Shown: positions 46,565-55,104, counted from the stretch's first letter. The stretch: 64,000 nt of DNA from Streptomyces ferrugineus (GCF_015160855.1 NZ_CP063373.1:5580001-5644000); one strand, 5' to 3'. Numbers and translations: made by a program. The notes: a model not told the origin generated them from the letters alone.

Positions 46565-46936
46565 ATGAACGTGTTCCTGTGGATCCTGCAGGGCGTCCTC
46601 GCCGCGCTGTTCGCGGCCGCCGGCGTCACCAAGTCCACCCAGCCCCGCGAAAAGCTCATATCCCAGCTGCCGTGGGTCAGTGACGTCTCGACACCCGTGG
46701 TGCGTCTGATCGGCGTCACCGAACTCGCCGGCGCCCTCGGGCTGATCCTGCCGGGCGCCTTCGACATCGCCACCTTGCTCACCCCGCTTGCCGCCACCGG
46801 CCTGGCTGTGATCATGGTCCTGGCCATGGGCCTCCACGCCCGCCGCAAGGAGCCGCAGGCCATCGGGTTCAACGCGATCCTGCTCATCGTCGCCGCGATC
46901 ATCATGTGGGGCCGGTTCGGGCCCTACTCCTTCTGA
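46565..46936 (+). CDS. DoxX-family membrane protein
   Basis: The 123-aa protein has four helices with the DoxX pattern (VFLWILQGVLAALFAAAGVT, VRLIGVTELAGALGLILPG, LTPLAATGLAVIMVLAMG, NAILLIVAAIIMWGRF). The family is linked to thiosulfate/quinone and redox processes, but its role in such regulator-oxidoreductase cassettes is not known. The start may also be GTG 46553. A strong terminator follows. Confidence 0.8.
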   Translation: MNVFLWILQGVLAALFAAAGVTKSTQPREKLISQLPWVSDVSTPVVRLIGVTELAGALGLILPGAFDIATLLTPLAATGLAVIMVLAMGLHARRKEPQAIGFNAILLIVAAIIMWGRFGPYSF

Positions 46937-46961
46937 CCACCCGGTCTCCCGTCCCTTCACA

Positions 46962-46995
46962 GCGGCCCGGCCCGCGACCACGCCGGCCGGGCCGC
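46962..46995 (+). terminator. terminator after the SDR-DoxX pair
   Basis: An 11-bp perfect stem (GCGGCCCGGCC / GGCCGGGCCGC) with a 12-nt loop follows the DoxX stop by 25 bp. The truncated integrase begins exactly at its far edge, so this marks a recombination joint. Confidence 0.7.
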
Positions 46996-47180
46996 AAGGC
47001 GAGGTCGTACTCGGCCGCCGGACTGATCAGGAACGGCTGACCTTCGGGCACGCCCAGGTCATCCAGCCGCTGATCCAGACCGTCGAACAGCGCATTGAAC
47101 TCCCGTATGAATGGGCTCACTTCCCTCGGCCACGCGAGGTCTCGCCGGGTGAAGTGCACCCGCCACCCTGTGATCGACAT
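46996..47180 (-). pseudogene. N-terminal fragment of a site-specific integrase-like protein
   Basis: From ATG 47180 the frame reads MSITGWRVHFTRRDLAWP, VSPFIREFNALFDGLDQRL and DDLGVPEGQPFLISPAAEYD, then becomes low-complexity basic sequence. The opening resembles the first part of tyrosine recombinases of Streptomyces integrative elements, by recall and not by search. The core-binding and catalytic domains are missing. It points away from the right end of the acquired segment, as an integrase gene near an attachment site does. Confidence 0.4.
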
Positions 47181-47395
47181 GACGCTGGCCGATAGCCGTG
47201 GACAGCTCAACAGCCCATAACCGAAATTGGACGGGGTGCGCGTGCTGAGCGCTCCGCTGGAAGTGCCGCGATCAGGCCGTCGATCGGGTGCGGCACCATC
47301 GTGGCTGGTCGCGCCCACGCGGCGGAGCCGCAGATCGATACAGACCCGCGCCCCTTCGGGGCGCTGCAAGAACCGCAGCGCGGGCTTTGGCGCTT

Positions 47396-47665
47396 CGTAT
47401 GGACCTGACCCGGCGGCAGGACGTCGAGGCGAGCGGGGTCGCGGCGACGTAGTACGTGTTCGACCTGCTCAGGCTGGACGGCCAGGACACCACGCGGCTG
47501 CCGCTCAGGGCCCGCAAGTCGCTGCTGCGGCGGGCGCTGACGTACCGCGCTCCGCTGCGGATGACGCCCCACCGCAACGAGGGCGGGGCCGAGCTGCTGG
47601 CCGACTCCTGCGCCCGGGGCTGGGAGGGGCTGATCGCCAAGCGGGCCGACGGGGACTACCAGCCG
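47396..47665 (+). pseudogene. ATP-dependent DNA ligase, middle fragment with internal stop
   Basis: One frame reads MDLTRRQDVEASGVAAT, then a TAG stop (47450-47452) where TYYVFDLL would be expected, then YVFDLLRLDGQDTTRLPLRA, LLADSCARGWEGLIAKRADG and DYQP. The last part is ligase motif IV (EGLIAKR). Downstream, at about 47665, sense stops because the sequence turns to the other strand. It is the continuation of the gene cut at 39596, with about 70 residues after the ERK motif lost or unrecognisable. Confidence 0.7.
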
Positions 47666-47935
47666 CGCCAACGCGGATGCCGCAGCATGCCGTCCCGGGT
47701 CCACTCGGTGAAGTCGATCTGCGCGACCAGCTCCGGCCTTACGCACCGGACCTTCGAACGGCGCGCGAGACACACATCCCGTCCAGCCGCTCGCGCAGTT
47801 CCAGCAGCGTGCGCCGGTCGAAGCCGGTGCCGACCTTGCCCGCGTACCGCAGCCGCCCGCCCTCGTGATAGCCGAGCAGCAGCGCACCGAGCCCGACCCG
47901 GCTCCCGGCCGGCTCGGCCGGCGGACGGTGCGGCC
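47665..47935 (-). pseudogene. ATP-dependent DNA ligase, inverted C-terminal fragment
   Basis: On the minus strand the sequence encodes GSRVGLGALLLGYHEGGRL, RYAGKVGTGFDRRTLLELRE and RLDGM, and after a frameshift RPELVAQIDFTEWTRDGMLR and HPRW, which are the OB-fold parts of LigD-type ligases. It is head-on to the middle fragment, so a small inversion (about 270 bp) as well as the insertion has broken the gene. The frameshift near 47750 shows it has no coding use now. Confidence 0.7.
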
Positions 47936-48032
47936 GCGTGAGCGCCTTGCGGATCTTTGGGGTTCTGCCCCCAACTGGGCTTGTGTGCCTCTATGTTCAC
48001 GGCGGAACCCATGTCCTCCAGGAGGCTCCCGT

Positions 48033-48467
48033 ATGCGCACCGCGCTCCGCACCACGCTCATCGGCGCCGTGACCGCCGCCACCGTCCTCGTCTGCGGCCC
48101 CGCCCAGGCGACGCCCCCGGGCCCGGGCGTCACCGGCCGGACCATCAGCCAGACCACCGTCGGAGACACCGACTACGTCCTGCGAGAGGTCACGGTGCCG
48201 CCCGGCCAGGCCACCGGCTGGCACTACCACGACGGCCCGGTGTACGGATACGTGAAGCAGGGCACGCTCAGCCACTACGACTCCGGCTGCGCCTCCGACG
48301 GCGTCTATCCGCAGGGCACCGTCGTGCGCGAGCCGGGCGGGCCGAGCGACGTCCACCTCGGCCGGAACCAGGGCGACACCACGCTCGTGCTGGAGGTGTT
48401 CTACATACTCCCGCACGGCGCGCCGCTGTCCGAGGACGTGCCCAACCCCGGCTGCCCCTTCGAGTGA
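48033..48467 (+). CDS. secreted small cupin-domain protein
   Basis: The 144-aa protein has a Sec signal peptide (TLIGAVTAATVLVCGPAQA, cleavage after AQA near residue 26) and a cupin strand pair with VTVPPGQATGWHYHDGPVYG and later GDTTLVLEVFYILP. The His pair of HYHDG and a later Glu may bind a metal. Function unknown. AGGAGG lies eight bases before the ATG. Its stop abuts that of the convergent PP2C gene. Confidence 0.8.
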   Translation: MRTALRTTLIGAVTAATVLVCGPAQATPPGPGVTGRTISQTTVGDTDYVLREVTVPPGQATGWHYHDGPVYGYVKQGTLSHYDSGCASDGVYPQGTVVREPGGPSDVHLGRNQGDTTLVLEVFYILPHGAPLSEDVPNPGCPFE

Positions 48468-50816
48468 TCACACCGGCGGCAGCGGCTGTTCCGCCCAGAT
48501 GGTCTTGCCGCTGCCGGTCTGCCGGCTGCCCCAGCGCTGGGTGAGCTGGGCGACGAGCAGCAGTCCGCGGCCGCCCTCGTCGTAGGCGTGGGCCCGGCGC
48601 AGATGCGGGGAGGTGGAACTGGCGTCGGAGACCTCGCAGATGAGGGTGCGGTCGCGGATCAGACGCAGCTGGATGGGCGGGGCGCCGTACCGGATGGCGT
48701 TGGTGACGAGTTCGCTGACGACGAGTTCGGTGACGAAGGCCGCCTCGTCCAGTCCCCACGCGGTCAGTTGGTCCGTGGCCGCCTGCCGGGTGCCGGCCAC
48801 GCGCTCGGGGTCGGGCGGTACGTCCCAGGTGGCGATGCGGTCGGCGCCCAGGGCCCGGGTGCGGGCCAGCAGCAGGGCCACGTCGTCGCTGGGGTCCTCC
48901 GGCAGGACGGCCTTCAGCACCCCGTCGCACAGCGCGTCCAGGGACTCGGCGGGCGCGGTCAGCGCGCGGCACAGTTCGGCGGTGGCGTGGTCGATGTCGC
49001 GGTCGCGGTCCTCGATGAGGCCGTCCGTGTACAGGGCGACCAGGGCGCCCTCGGGCAGTTCCACCTCCCTCGCCTCGAAGGGCAGCCCGCCGACCCCGAG
49101 CGGCGGCCCGGCGTTCACCTCGATGACCTGGGCGGTGCCGTCGGGCAGGACGACGGCCGGCGGCGGATGGCCGGCCGCGGCGAGGCTGAGGCGGCGGGTG
49201 ACGGGGTCGTAGACGGAGTAGAGGCAGGTGGCGCCGAGTTCGGCGACCTCGTCGGAGTCGTCCCCGGCGAGGTGGGTGACCAGGTCGTCGAGGTGGGTGA
49301 GGAGTTCGTCGGGCGGCAGGTCCACGTCGGCGAGGGTGCGTACGGCCGTGCACAGCCGGCCCATGGTGGCCGAGGACGGGATGCCGTGTCCGACGACGTC
49401 GCCGACGACCAGGGCGACCCGGCTGCCGGACAGCGGGATCACGTCGAACCAGTCGCCGCCGATGCCGGCCTGCGATCCGGACGGCCGGTAGCGGTGGGCC
49501 ACCTCGACCGCCGCCTGGCCGGGCAGTCCCCGGGGCAGCAGGTTGTGCTGGAGGGCGAGCGCGGTGGTGCGTTCCCGGGCGAAGCGGCGGGCGTTGTCGA
49601 CGCAGACGGCGGCCCGGCTGGCGAGTTCCTCGGCGAACACGGCGTCGTCGGCGCCGTAGTCGTCCGACTGCCGGATGCGCACGGCCACCGCGACGCCGAG
49701 CGTGGTGCCCCGGGCCCGCAGTGGCACCGCCATCATCGAGTGGGCGCCCACCCGGTGGCGCCGGCCGGCCGGGGCCCGGGCGTTGCGTTCGGCGACCCAC
49801 CGCATGAACGCCGGCTCGCCGGCCTGGCTCTGGATCACCCGGCCCTCCAGTATCGCGCGGGCCGGCGGCGAGAACGGCGGGTAGTGGTCCACCTCGCCCA
49901 GGTGCACGGCCGCTTCCGGGGTGCCCTCGGTGACCGAGCCGTGGGCGACCCGGCGCAGGGCGATGTCCGTGCCGGTCAGTACGGGCGGCTCCTCGGCGCC
50001 CAGGACCCAGTCGAACAGGTCCACGCTGGCGAAGTCGGCGAACCGGGGCACCACGATCCCGACCATCTCCTCGGCGGTGCGCACCACGTCCAGGGTGGTG
50101 CCGATGGCGGCGGCGGCCTCGTTCAACAGGGCCAGCCGCTGGCGCGCCCAGTACTGGTCGGAGCTGTCGAACGCGGCGAGCGCGGTTCCGATCAGCTCGC
50201 CGGAGGGGTCGCGCACCGGCCACATCTCGGTGGTCCAGGCATGTTCGCGGTTCAGGGCCGGGGCGCCCGTGAAGCTCTCGTAGCGCAGCGGCCTGCCCGT
50301 CTCGCTGACCTGGCGAAGATGCCACAGGAAGCCCCGGCTGTGGACCTCGTCCTCCACGGTCTCCGGGAAAGGGCGGCCGAGCAGCACGTCCTCCGGTACG
50401 CCCATGACCTTGCAGGCCACGTCGTTGAGCCGCAGGTAGCGCTGGTCGGCGTCGAAGACGGACATGGACATGGACGCCTGCTGGAAGGCCAGCTCGGCCA
50501 GGGTGGGCTCGTGCCGGTCGGGCGGCCCCGCGGTGATCACGTATCCGTCGGGTCGGCCGTCCTCGTCCAGCACGGCGCACGCGGTCACGGTCAAGGGCAC
50601 GGCCCCGCCGTCCCGGTGCCGCAGCACGGCGGTGCCGGTCAGCGCCGCGACGCCTTCGGGGGCCGGCGGCTCGGCGAGCAGGTCCCGTGCCGGCCTTCCC
50701 ACCACGTCCGCGGCCTCCAGGCCCGTCAGCCGTCGGGCACCCTCGCTCCACCCCTTGACCACACCCTGGGCATCGAGGATCGCCACGGCGGAGACGCGCT
50801 CCATGTCGTCCAGCAT
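48468..50816 (-). CDS. PAS-PAS-GAF-PP2C (SpoIIE)-HATPase regulator, 782 aa
   Basis: Two N-terminal PAS-like domains (ILDAQGVVKGWSEGARRL; FDADQRYLRLNDVACKVMG), a GAF domain (LNEAAAAIGTTLDVVRT, MMAVPLRARGTTLGVAV), a SpoIIE-type phosphatase (GIGGDWFDVIPL, VGDVVGHGIPSS, AAGHPPPAVVL, ALYTDGLIEDRD) and a C-terminal anti-sigma-like HATPase (VSELVTNAIRYG, EGGRGLLLVAQLTQRWG). Such proteins dephosphorylate anti-anti-sigma factors and may bind them, controlling stress sigma factors of the SigB/F group; one such sigma gene lies 11 kb to the right. ATG 50816 is preferred to 50840 because AGG is nearer. Confidence 0.85.
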   Translation of the reverse strand: MLDDMERVSAVAILDAQGVVKGWSEGARRLTGLEAADVVGRPARDLLAEPPAPEGVAALTGTAVLRHRDGGAVPLTVTACAVLDEDGRPDGYVITAGPPDRHEPTLAELAFQQASMSMSVFDADQRYLRLNDVACKVMGVPEDVLLGRPFPETVEDEVHSRGFLWHLRQVSETGRPLRYESFTGAPALNREHAWTTEMWPVRDPSGELIGTALAAFDSSDQYWARQRLALLNEAAAAIGTTLDVVRTAEEMVGIVVPRFADFASVDLFDWVLGAEEPPVLTGTDIALRRVAHGSVTEGTPEAAVHLGEVDHYPPFSPPARAILEGRVIQSQAGEPAFMRWVAERNARAPAGRRHRVGAHSMMAVPLRARGTTLGVAVAVRIRQSDDYGADDAVFAEELASRAAVCVDNARRFARERTTALALQHNLLPRGLPGQAAVEVAHRYRPSGSQAGIGGDWFDVIPLSGSRVALVVGDVVGHGIPSSATMGRLCTAVRTLADVDLPPDELLTHLDDLVTHLAGDDSDEVAELGATCLYSVYDPVTRRLSLAAAGHPPPAVVLPDGTAQVIEVNAGPPLGVGGLPFEAREVELPEGALVALYTDGLIEDRDRDIDHATAELCRALTAPAESLDALCDGVLKAVLPEDPSDDVALLLARTRALGADRIATWDVPPDPERVAGTRQAATDQLTAWGLDEAAFVTELVVSELVTNAIRYGAPPIQLRLIRDRTLICEVSDASSTSPHLRRAHAYDEGGRGLLLVAQLTQRWGSRQTGSGKTIWAEQPLPPV

Positions 50817-50880
50817 GAGACCTGGGCCGCACCGCATCAACCGCGACGCCCGGGCCGTTGCCCGCGGGCCGCGACCGCGC

Positions 50881-51339
50881 TCACTTGCGCAGCGCGGCGA
50901 GGGCCCGGTCGGCGTGGGTGTTCATCCGCAGTTCGCTGCGGACGACCTCCAGAACGGTGCGGTCCTGCCCGATGACGAAGGTGGCCCGTTTGGTGGGGGC
51001 CAGCGCGAAGCCGCGCGTCACGCCGAACAGCTCCCGGACCGTGCCGTCGGCGTCGGACAGCAGCGGCATCCCGAGGGTGTGGCGCTCGGCGAACTCCTGC
51101 TGGCGTTCGACCGCGTCCCCGCTGATGCCGACCGGCCGGGCCCCGACGGCGGCGAACTCGGCGGCGAGATCACGGAAGTGGCAGGCCTCCGCCGTGCAGC
51201 CGGGGGTGAGGGCGGCCGGGTAGAAGAACAGCACCACCGGTCCCTCGGTGAGCAGTTCGGTCAGGCTGCGCACGGCGCCGGTCTCGTCCGGCAGCGTGAA
51301 GTCCTCGACCTTGTCGCCGACCTGTACTCGTGCGCTCAT
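50881..51339 (-). CDS. BCP/AhpC-type peroxiredoxin
   Basis: The 152-aa protein shows GDKVEDFTLPDETG, VVLFFYPAALTPGCTAEACH with the peroxidatic Cys in TPGC and a second Cys five residues on, as in BCP-type enzymes that reduce hydroperoxides in the cytosol. GTPase-like or membrane parts are absent. It overlaps the upstream DoxX-like gene by four bases, so the two are coupled. Confidence 0.88.
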   Translation of the reverse strand: MSARVQVGDKVEDFTLPDETGAVRSLTELLTEGPVVLFFYPAALTPGCTAEACHFRDLAAEFAAVGARPVGISGDAVERQQEFAERHTLGMPLLSDADGTVRELFGVTRGFALAPTKRATFVIGQDRTVLEVVRSELRMNTHADRALAALRK

Positions 51340-51716
51340 GACCGGCCCTCCGCGTTCCTGGCGACGCCCCGTGCCCACAGCACGAGGGGGATCTGCAGCG
51401 GCAGCCGGCCGACGGCCGCGGCCTTCTGCGGGGCGGGGCGGTGCCGCCAGTCGACGGCCATCTTCACGTTCGCGGGGAACACACCGACGAAGAAGGCCGC
51501 GGTGGCCAGCGCGGCGGCCTTGCGGGTGCGCGGCAGCGCCACACCGGCGGCCAGCGCGAGTTCGGCGACGCCACTGGCGTACGTCCAGGTCCGGGGCGTC
51601 CCCGGAAGAGCGCTCGGCACGACCGCGTCGTACTGGCGCGGGGCGGTGAAGTGGGTGACGCCGGCCGCGGCCAGCAGGCCGGCGAGCAGCAGGGGCGAGC
51701 GTTCGGACCGGGGCAC
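51336..51716 (-). CDS. DoxX-family membrane protein coupled to the peroxiredoxin
   Basis: The 126-aa protein has helices SPLLLAGLLAAAGVTHF, VAELALAAGVALP, AALATAAFFVGVFPANVKM and IPLVLWARGVA. GTG 51716 has a perfect AAGGAGG site six bases upstream. The overlap with the peroxiredoxin start (TCAT on the plus strand) suggests a joint redox function. Confidence 0.8.
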   Translation of the reverse strand: MPRSERSPLLLAGLLAAAGVTHFTAPRQYDAVVPSALPGTPRTWTYASGVAELALAAGVALPRTRKAAALATAAFFVGVFPANVKMAVDWRHRPAPQKAAAVGRLPLQIPLVLWARGVARNAEGRS

Positions 51717-51800
51717 GGATCCTCCTTGGATGGCCTGCCGCCGGATGCTACCGGAGGGTAGATCACGGACCGCCACCCGCCCTGCCCGTCATCGGCCCCG

Positions 51801-52547
51801 CTACGTGCGGCGGTTGTGGGTTCCCGGGGTGTAACCGAAGGAGCGGCGGAAGACGTCGATGAAGGCACTGGCGGAGGACCAGCCGCAGCGGTGGGCGACG
51901 GTCGTGACGGGCGTGTCCTCGGCGAGCAGCCGCAGCGCGTGGTAGAGGCGGGACTGGGTGCGCCACTGCGGGAAGGTCATGCCGAACTCGCGGCGGAAGA
52001 GCCGGCTGAGAGTGCGCTCGCCGACCCCCGTCGCGGCGCCGAGCGCGGCCAGGGTGCGCGGGTCGGCCGGGTCGGCGTGGACGAGGGCGCAGACCGCGGC
52101 CAGGCGTGGGTCGGCGGGGGTGGGCAGGCTCAGGGGCTGCTGGGGCGAGGCACGCAGTTGGTCGCGCAGGACGGCGAGCAGGCGACGGCGCTCGGGGCCG
52201 CCGTCGTCGGGGTCGCGGGTGTAGGCGAGGATCAGCTCGCGCAGGAGCGGGCTGACGGCGAGGACGGTGGGGGCGTCCAGGCCGAGGGGGTTGTCGTCGG
52301 CGGGCAGTCCGACCAGGTACAGGTCGAGGTGGCCGTGGGCGCGGTGGGCGTGCGCGGTGCCGGCGGGGACCCAGATGGCGCGGTTGCCGGGCGCGAACCA
52401 GGTGCCGGCGTCGGTGGTGACGGCGAGGACGCCGGAGCCGGCGTAGACGATCTGGTGGTCGTCGTGCCGGTGGGCGTCGATGCGTTCCCCGGCGGCCAGG
52501 ACCTTGGCACGGGTCGGCGCGGTCGGTGCGTGGCGGATGTTCGACAC
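51801..52547 (-). CDS. AraC-family regulator with N-terminal cupin
   Basis: The 248-aa protein starts VSNIRHAPTAPTRAKVL (GTG 52547), with a cupin sensing part (GERIDAHRHDDHQIVYAGSG, WFAPGNRAIWVPAGTAHAHR) and a C-terminal double helix-turn-helix (ALGAATGVGERTLSRLFRRE, VTTVAHRCGWSSASAFIDVF, FRRSFGYTPG). It is divergent from the MFS exporter with only 54 bp between starts, so it very likely controls it. Confidence 0.88.
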   Translation of the reverse strand: MSNIRHAPTAPTRAKVLAAGERIDAHRHDDHQIVYAGSGVLAVTTDAGTWFAPGNRAIWVPAGTAHAHRAHGHLDLYLVGLPADDNPLGLDAPTVLAVSPLLRELILAYTRDPDDGGPERRRLLAVLRDQLRASPQQPLSLPTPADPRLAAVCALVHADPADPRTLAALGAATGVGERTLSRLFRREFGMTFPQWRTQSRLYHALRLLAEDTPVTTVAHRCGWSSASAFIDVFRRSFGYTPGTHNRRT

Positions 52548-52601
52548 AGCTCGGCAGATTATCGGAAGCGGGCCACCGGCGCGGGCCGCGACGATCGCGG
52601 G

Positions 52602-53804
52602 GTGTCCGAGAAACGCAGTCGAACCATCACTTTGATGTCCCTGGGCCACGCCTGTGTCGATGTCTATCAAGGCGCCGTCGCGGCCCTCGTCCCCTTCTTC
52701 GTCGCCGAGCGCGCCTACAGCTATGCCGCCGCCTCGGGCGTCGTCCTCGCCGCGTCCCTGTTGTCGTCGGTGGTGCAGCCGCTGTTCGGGGCGCTCACCG
52801 ACCGCTGGTCGATGCCCTGGCTGCTGCCGCTGAGCGCGCTGGCGGGCGGTGCGGGGGTGGCGCTCAGCGGGGTCACGGGGTCCTACGCGCTCACCTTGGC
52901 GGTGGTGGCCGTGTCGGGGGTCGGGGTCGCCGCGTACCACCCGGAGGCGGCCCGCGCGGCCCGCGCCGCCTCGCGGGGGAGCCATACGGCGATGGGCTGG
53001 TTCTCCCTCGGCGGCAACGTCGGTTTCGCCCTGGCCCCGCTGCTGGTGGCGGCGGTCGTCGCCACGGGCGGGCTGGGTGCTTCTCCCCTGCTGGTCGTGC
53101 CGGCGGTCGTCGGGGCGGCCCTGTGTGCGGCGGCGGTGCGTTCGGGCACGGGCGGGGGCGCGGACGGCGGCAGGGGCGGCGAGGGGATCGGCACCGACGA
53201 CTGGCCGTCGTTTCTGCGGCTGTCCGGAGCGATCATGTGCCGGTCGATCGTGTTCGTCGGCCTGAGCGCCTTCGTCTCGCTGTACGTCCGTCAGCGGGCC
53301 GGTGGCGGGGAGGTGGCCGGTACGGCCGCGCTGTGCGTGCTCTACGCGGGCGGCGCGGTGGGGACGGTGGCCGGGGGCCGGCTCGCCGAGCGGTACGGGC
53401 GGCTGACCGTCGTGCGCCGGGCGTATGCGCTGTCCGTCCTCGCGGTGGCCGGGCTGGTCCTGGTTCCCGGGCCGGCGATGTATCTGTTCGTCGCGCTGAC
53501 GTCGGCCGGCCTGTATGTCCCGTTCTCGCTGCATGTCACGCTCGGCCAGGACTATCTGCCCCGGCGGGTCGGCACGGCGAGCGGAGTCACGCTGGGGCTC
53601 GCCGTGAGCGTGGGCGGGCTCGCCGCGCCGGTGATCGGCGCGCTGGCCGACGCCACGTCGCTGCGGACGGCGCTCGTGCCGCTCATCGCCCTGCCCGCGC
53701 TGGGGTGGCTGCTGCTGAGCGGGCTGCGGGAGCCGGCTTCTCCGGGGCGGGCGGCACCGGCTGCCGGCCCGCCCGACCGACGTTCGCGCGCCGTGTCCGC
53801 TTGA
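52602..53804 (+). CDS. MFS exporter, fosmidomycin-resistance (Fsr)-like
   Basis: The 400-aa protein has twelve helices and the opening TITLMSLGHACVDVYQGAV and VAALVPFFVAERAYSY, with GALTDRWSMPW between helices 2 and 3 as the MFS A motif and ARAARAASRGSHTAMGWFSLG in the middle. This is the Fsr-type branch of the major facilitator superfamily. The substrate is unknown. It starts at GTG 52602 and is divergent from the AraC gene. Confidence 0.85.
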   Translation: MSEKRSRTITLMSLGHACVDVYQGAVAALVPFFVAERAYSYAAASGVVLAASLLSSVVQPLFGALTDRWSMPWLLPLSALAGGAGVALSGVTGSYALTLAVVAVSGVGVAAYHPEAARAARAASRGSHTAMGWFSLGGNVGFALAPLLVAAVVATGGLGASPLLVVPAVVGAALCAAAVRSGTGGGADGGRGGEGIGTDDWPSFLRLSGAIMCRSIVFVGLSAFVSLYVRQRAGGGEVAGTAALCVLYAGGAVGTVAGGRLAERYGRLTVVRRAYALSVLAVAGLVLVPGPAMYLFVALTSAGLYVPFSLHVTLGQDYLPRRVGTASGVTLGLAVSVGGLAAPVIGALADATSLRTALVPLIALPALGWLLLSGLREPASPGRAAPAAGPPDRRSRAVSA

Positions 53805-53813
53805 GCGCCCGGG

Positions 53814-54092
53814 TCAGGCGGTCCCGGCCGGTGCCGTCGGCTGCGGTTCGGTGTCCTCGTCGACGGTGTGGGCGAGGAAGTCGTCGACCCTGCGCTGGAA
53901 GAGCCCGGCCGGCTCACGCAGTTCCTCGGGCGACCAGTCGGCCAGGGCGTTGTTGCCCTGGCCCGCGGCCTCGCTGACCTGGCGGTTGGACACCGCGTAC
54001 ACGCCGTGCTCGGCGAAGAGCCGCTCGGCCGCGGTCAGGAGCAGCTCCCGGGTCGCGCTGACCTGTTCCTCCCGCAGTGTCCTGCCCGCCAT
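53814..54092 (-). CDS. TetR-family regulator with internal in-frame deletion
   Basis: The 92-aa frame has an intact TetR DNA-binding start (VSATRELLLTAAERLFAEHG, VYAVSNRQVSEAAGQGNNA), but right after the NNA, where VGYHFG normally follows, it goes on with LADWSPEELREPAGLFQRRV and VDDFLAHTVDEDTE, the usual last residues. The ligand-binding core, about 100 residues, has been removed without a frameshift. It may still bind DNA weakly, but cannot sense a ligand. ATG 54092 fits the family start. Confidence 0.75.
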   Translation of the reverse strand: MAGRTLREEQVSATRELLLTAAERLFAEHGVYAVSNRQVSEAAGQGNNALADWSPEELREPAGLFQRRVDDFLAHTVDEDTEPQPTAPAGTA

Positions 54093-54343
54093 GATCACCA
54101 CCGCACCGGGACCTCGCGCCACCCGCCGACGACCAGTCCCTCGAGCCGCCGTGGCTTCACTCCCCACAATCTAAGTCAACTGACTGAATCGCGGCGGCGG
54201 GCCGTCCTGCTCGGGGATGAGGTGTGGGGCGGACATACTGCGTTTCGAGTAGCGGTGATTGTCGGCGGACGCATGACGACACGGCGGCTCGATACGGGAA
54301 GGCTGAGCGCAGTCCCACGATCCGGAAGCGGAAGAAACACCCC

Positions 54344-55030
54344 ATGACCATCCGTGTACTGCTCGCCGACGACCAGGCCCTGCTGCGGGCCACCTTCCGG
54401 ATCCTGATCGACTCCTCCGCCGACATGGAGGTCGTCGCCGAGGCCACCGACGGCGCCGAGGCCGTCGACCTCGCCCGGGCCCACCACCCCGACCTGGTCC
54501 TGATGGACATCCGTATGCCCGGCACCGACGGACTCACCGCCACCACCACGATCTGCGCCGACCCCGGCCTCACGGCGGTGCGGGTGCTGATCCTGACCAC
54601 GTTCGAGATCGACGAGTACGTGGCGCGGGCGCTGCGGGCCGGGGCGAGCGGCTTCCTCGGCAAGGACGTCACCGCGGACGTGCTGCTCGACGGCATCCGT
54701 ACCGTGGCCGCCGGCGAGTCCCTGCTCTCCCCCACCGCGACCCGCACGCTCATCACCCGGTTCCTGGCATCGCCCGCCGAGAGCTCGCAGTCGGCCGCGC
54801 CGGAGCACCTCGCCGCGCTAACCGCGCGCGAGCGGGAGGTCATGGCGTGGGTGGCCGAGGGGCACTCCAACGAGGAGATCGCCGAGAAGCTCTACGTCAG
54901 CCCGCTGACCGTACGCACCCATGTGCACCGGGCCATGACGAAGCTCGGCGCCCGCGACCGTGCCCAACTGGTCGTGATGGCCTATCAGTCGGGCCTGGTG
55001 CGGGCCGTGCCGCCGAACGCGGAGCAGTGA
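54344..55030 (+). CDS. NarL/LuxR-type response regulator without adjacent kinase
   Basis: The 228-aa protein has receiver motifs (VLLADDQALLRATF, phosphoacceptor Asp55 in LMDIRMPGTDG, LILTTFEIDEYV, GFLGKD) and a LuxR C-terminus (LTAREREVMAWVAEGHSNEE, EKLYVSPLTVRTHVHRAMT). No histidine kinase lies on either side, so it is orphan in this window. The upstream region (54093-54343) contains no gene. Confidence 0.9.
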   Translation: MTIRVLLADDQALLRATFRILIDSSADMEVVAEATDGAEAVDLARAHHPDLVLMDIRMPGTDGLTATTTICADPGLTAVRVLILTTFEIDEYVARALRAGASGFLGKDVTADVLLDGIRTVAAGESLLSPTATRTLITRFLASPAESSQSAAPEHLAALTAREREVMAWVAEGHSNEEIAEKLYVSPLTVRTHVHRAMTKLGARDRAQLVVMAYQSGLVRAVPPNAEQ

Positions 55031-55104
55031 CGTCCCGGCCGCCGTTCAGGGGAAAACGGCGGCCAGGGCGCGTGAGCGCGGGCAGGGCCGTCGACAACTG
55101 ACCC

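Larger units (their letters stand above)
39597..47226. mobile_element. about 7.6-kb acquired segment disrupting the DNA ligase gene
   Basis: The segment separates the N-terminal ligase fragment (ends 39596) from the middle part (clear from about 47396). It carries a deleted IS110 transposase, a mosaic of gene fragments, a toxin-like ORF, a 4-TM protein, Lgt, a two-component system, a TetR/SDR/DoxX cassette and a truncated integrase near the right end. The right limit is put at 47226 because codons from 47227 could read LDGVRVLS, the expected continuation of ERK; the following codons do not look like ligase, so the exact edge is uncertain. GAAGTT (left) and GAAATT (right) are similar short sequences at the two edges. 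Confidence 0.55.

Noticed and set aside
47227..47395. Reading this stretch as intact ligase after LDGVRVLS
   Set aside because: After the first eight residues none of the three plus frames looks like a ligase, and the distance to the next homologous part is too short, so only the first residues are mentioned as a possible junction mark.
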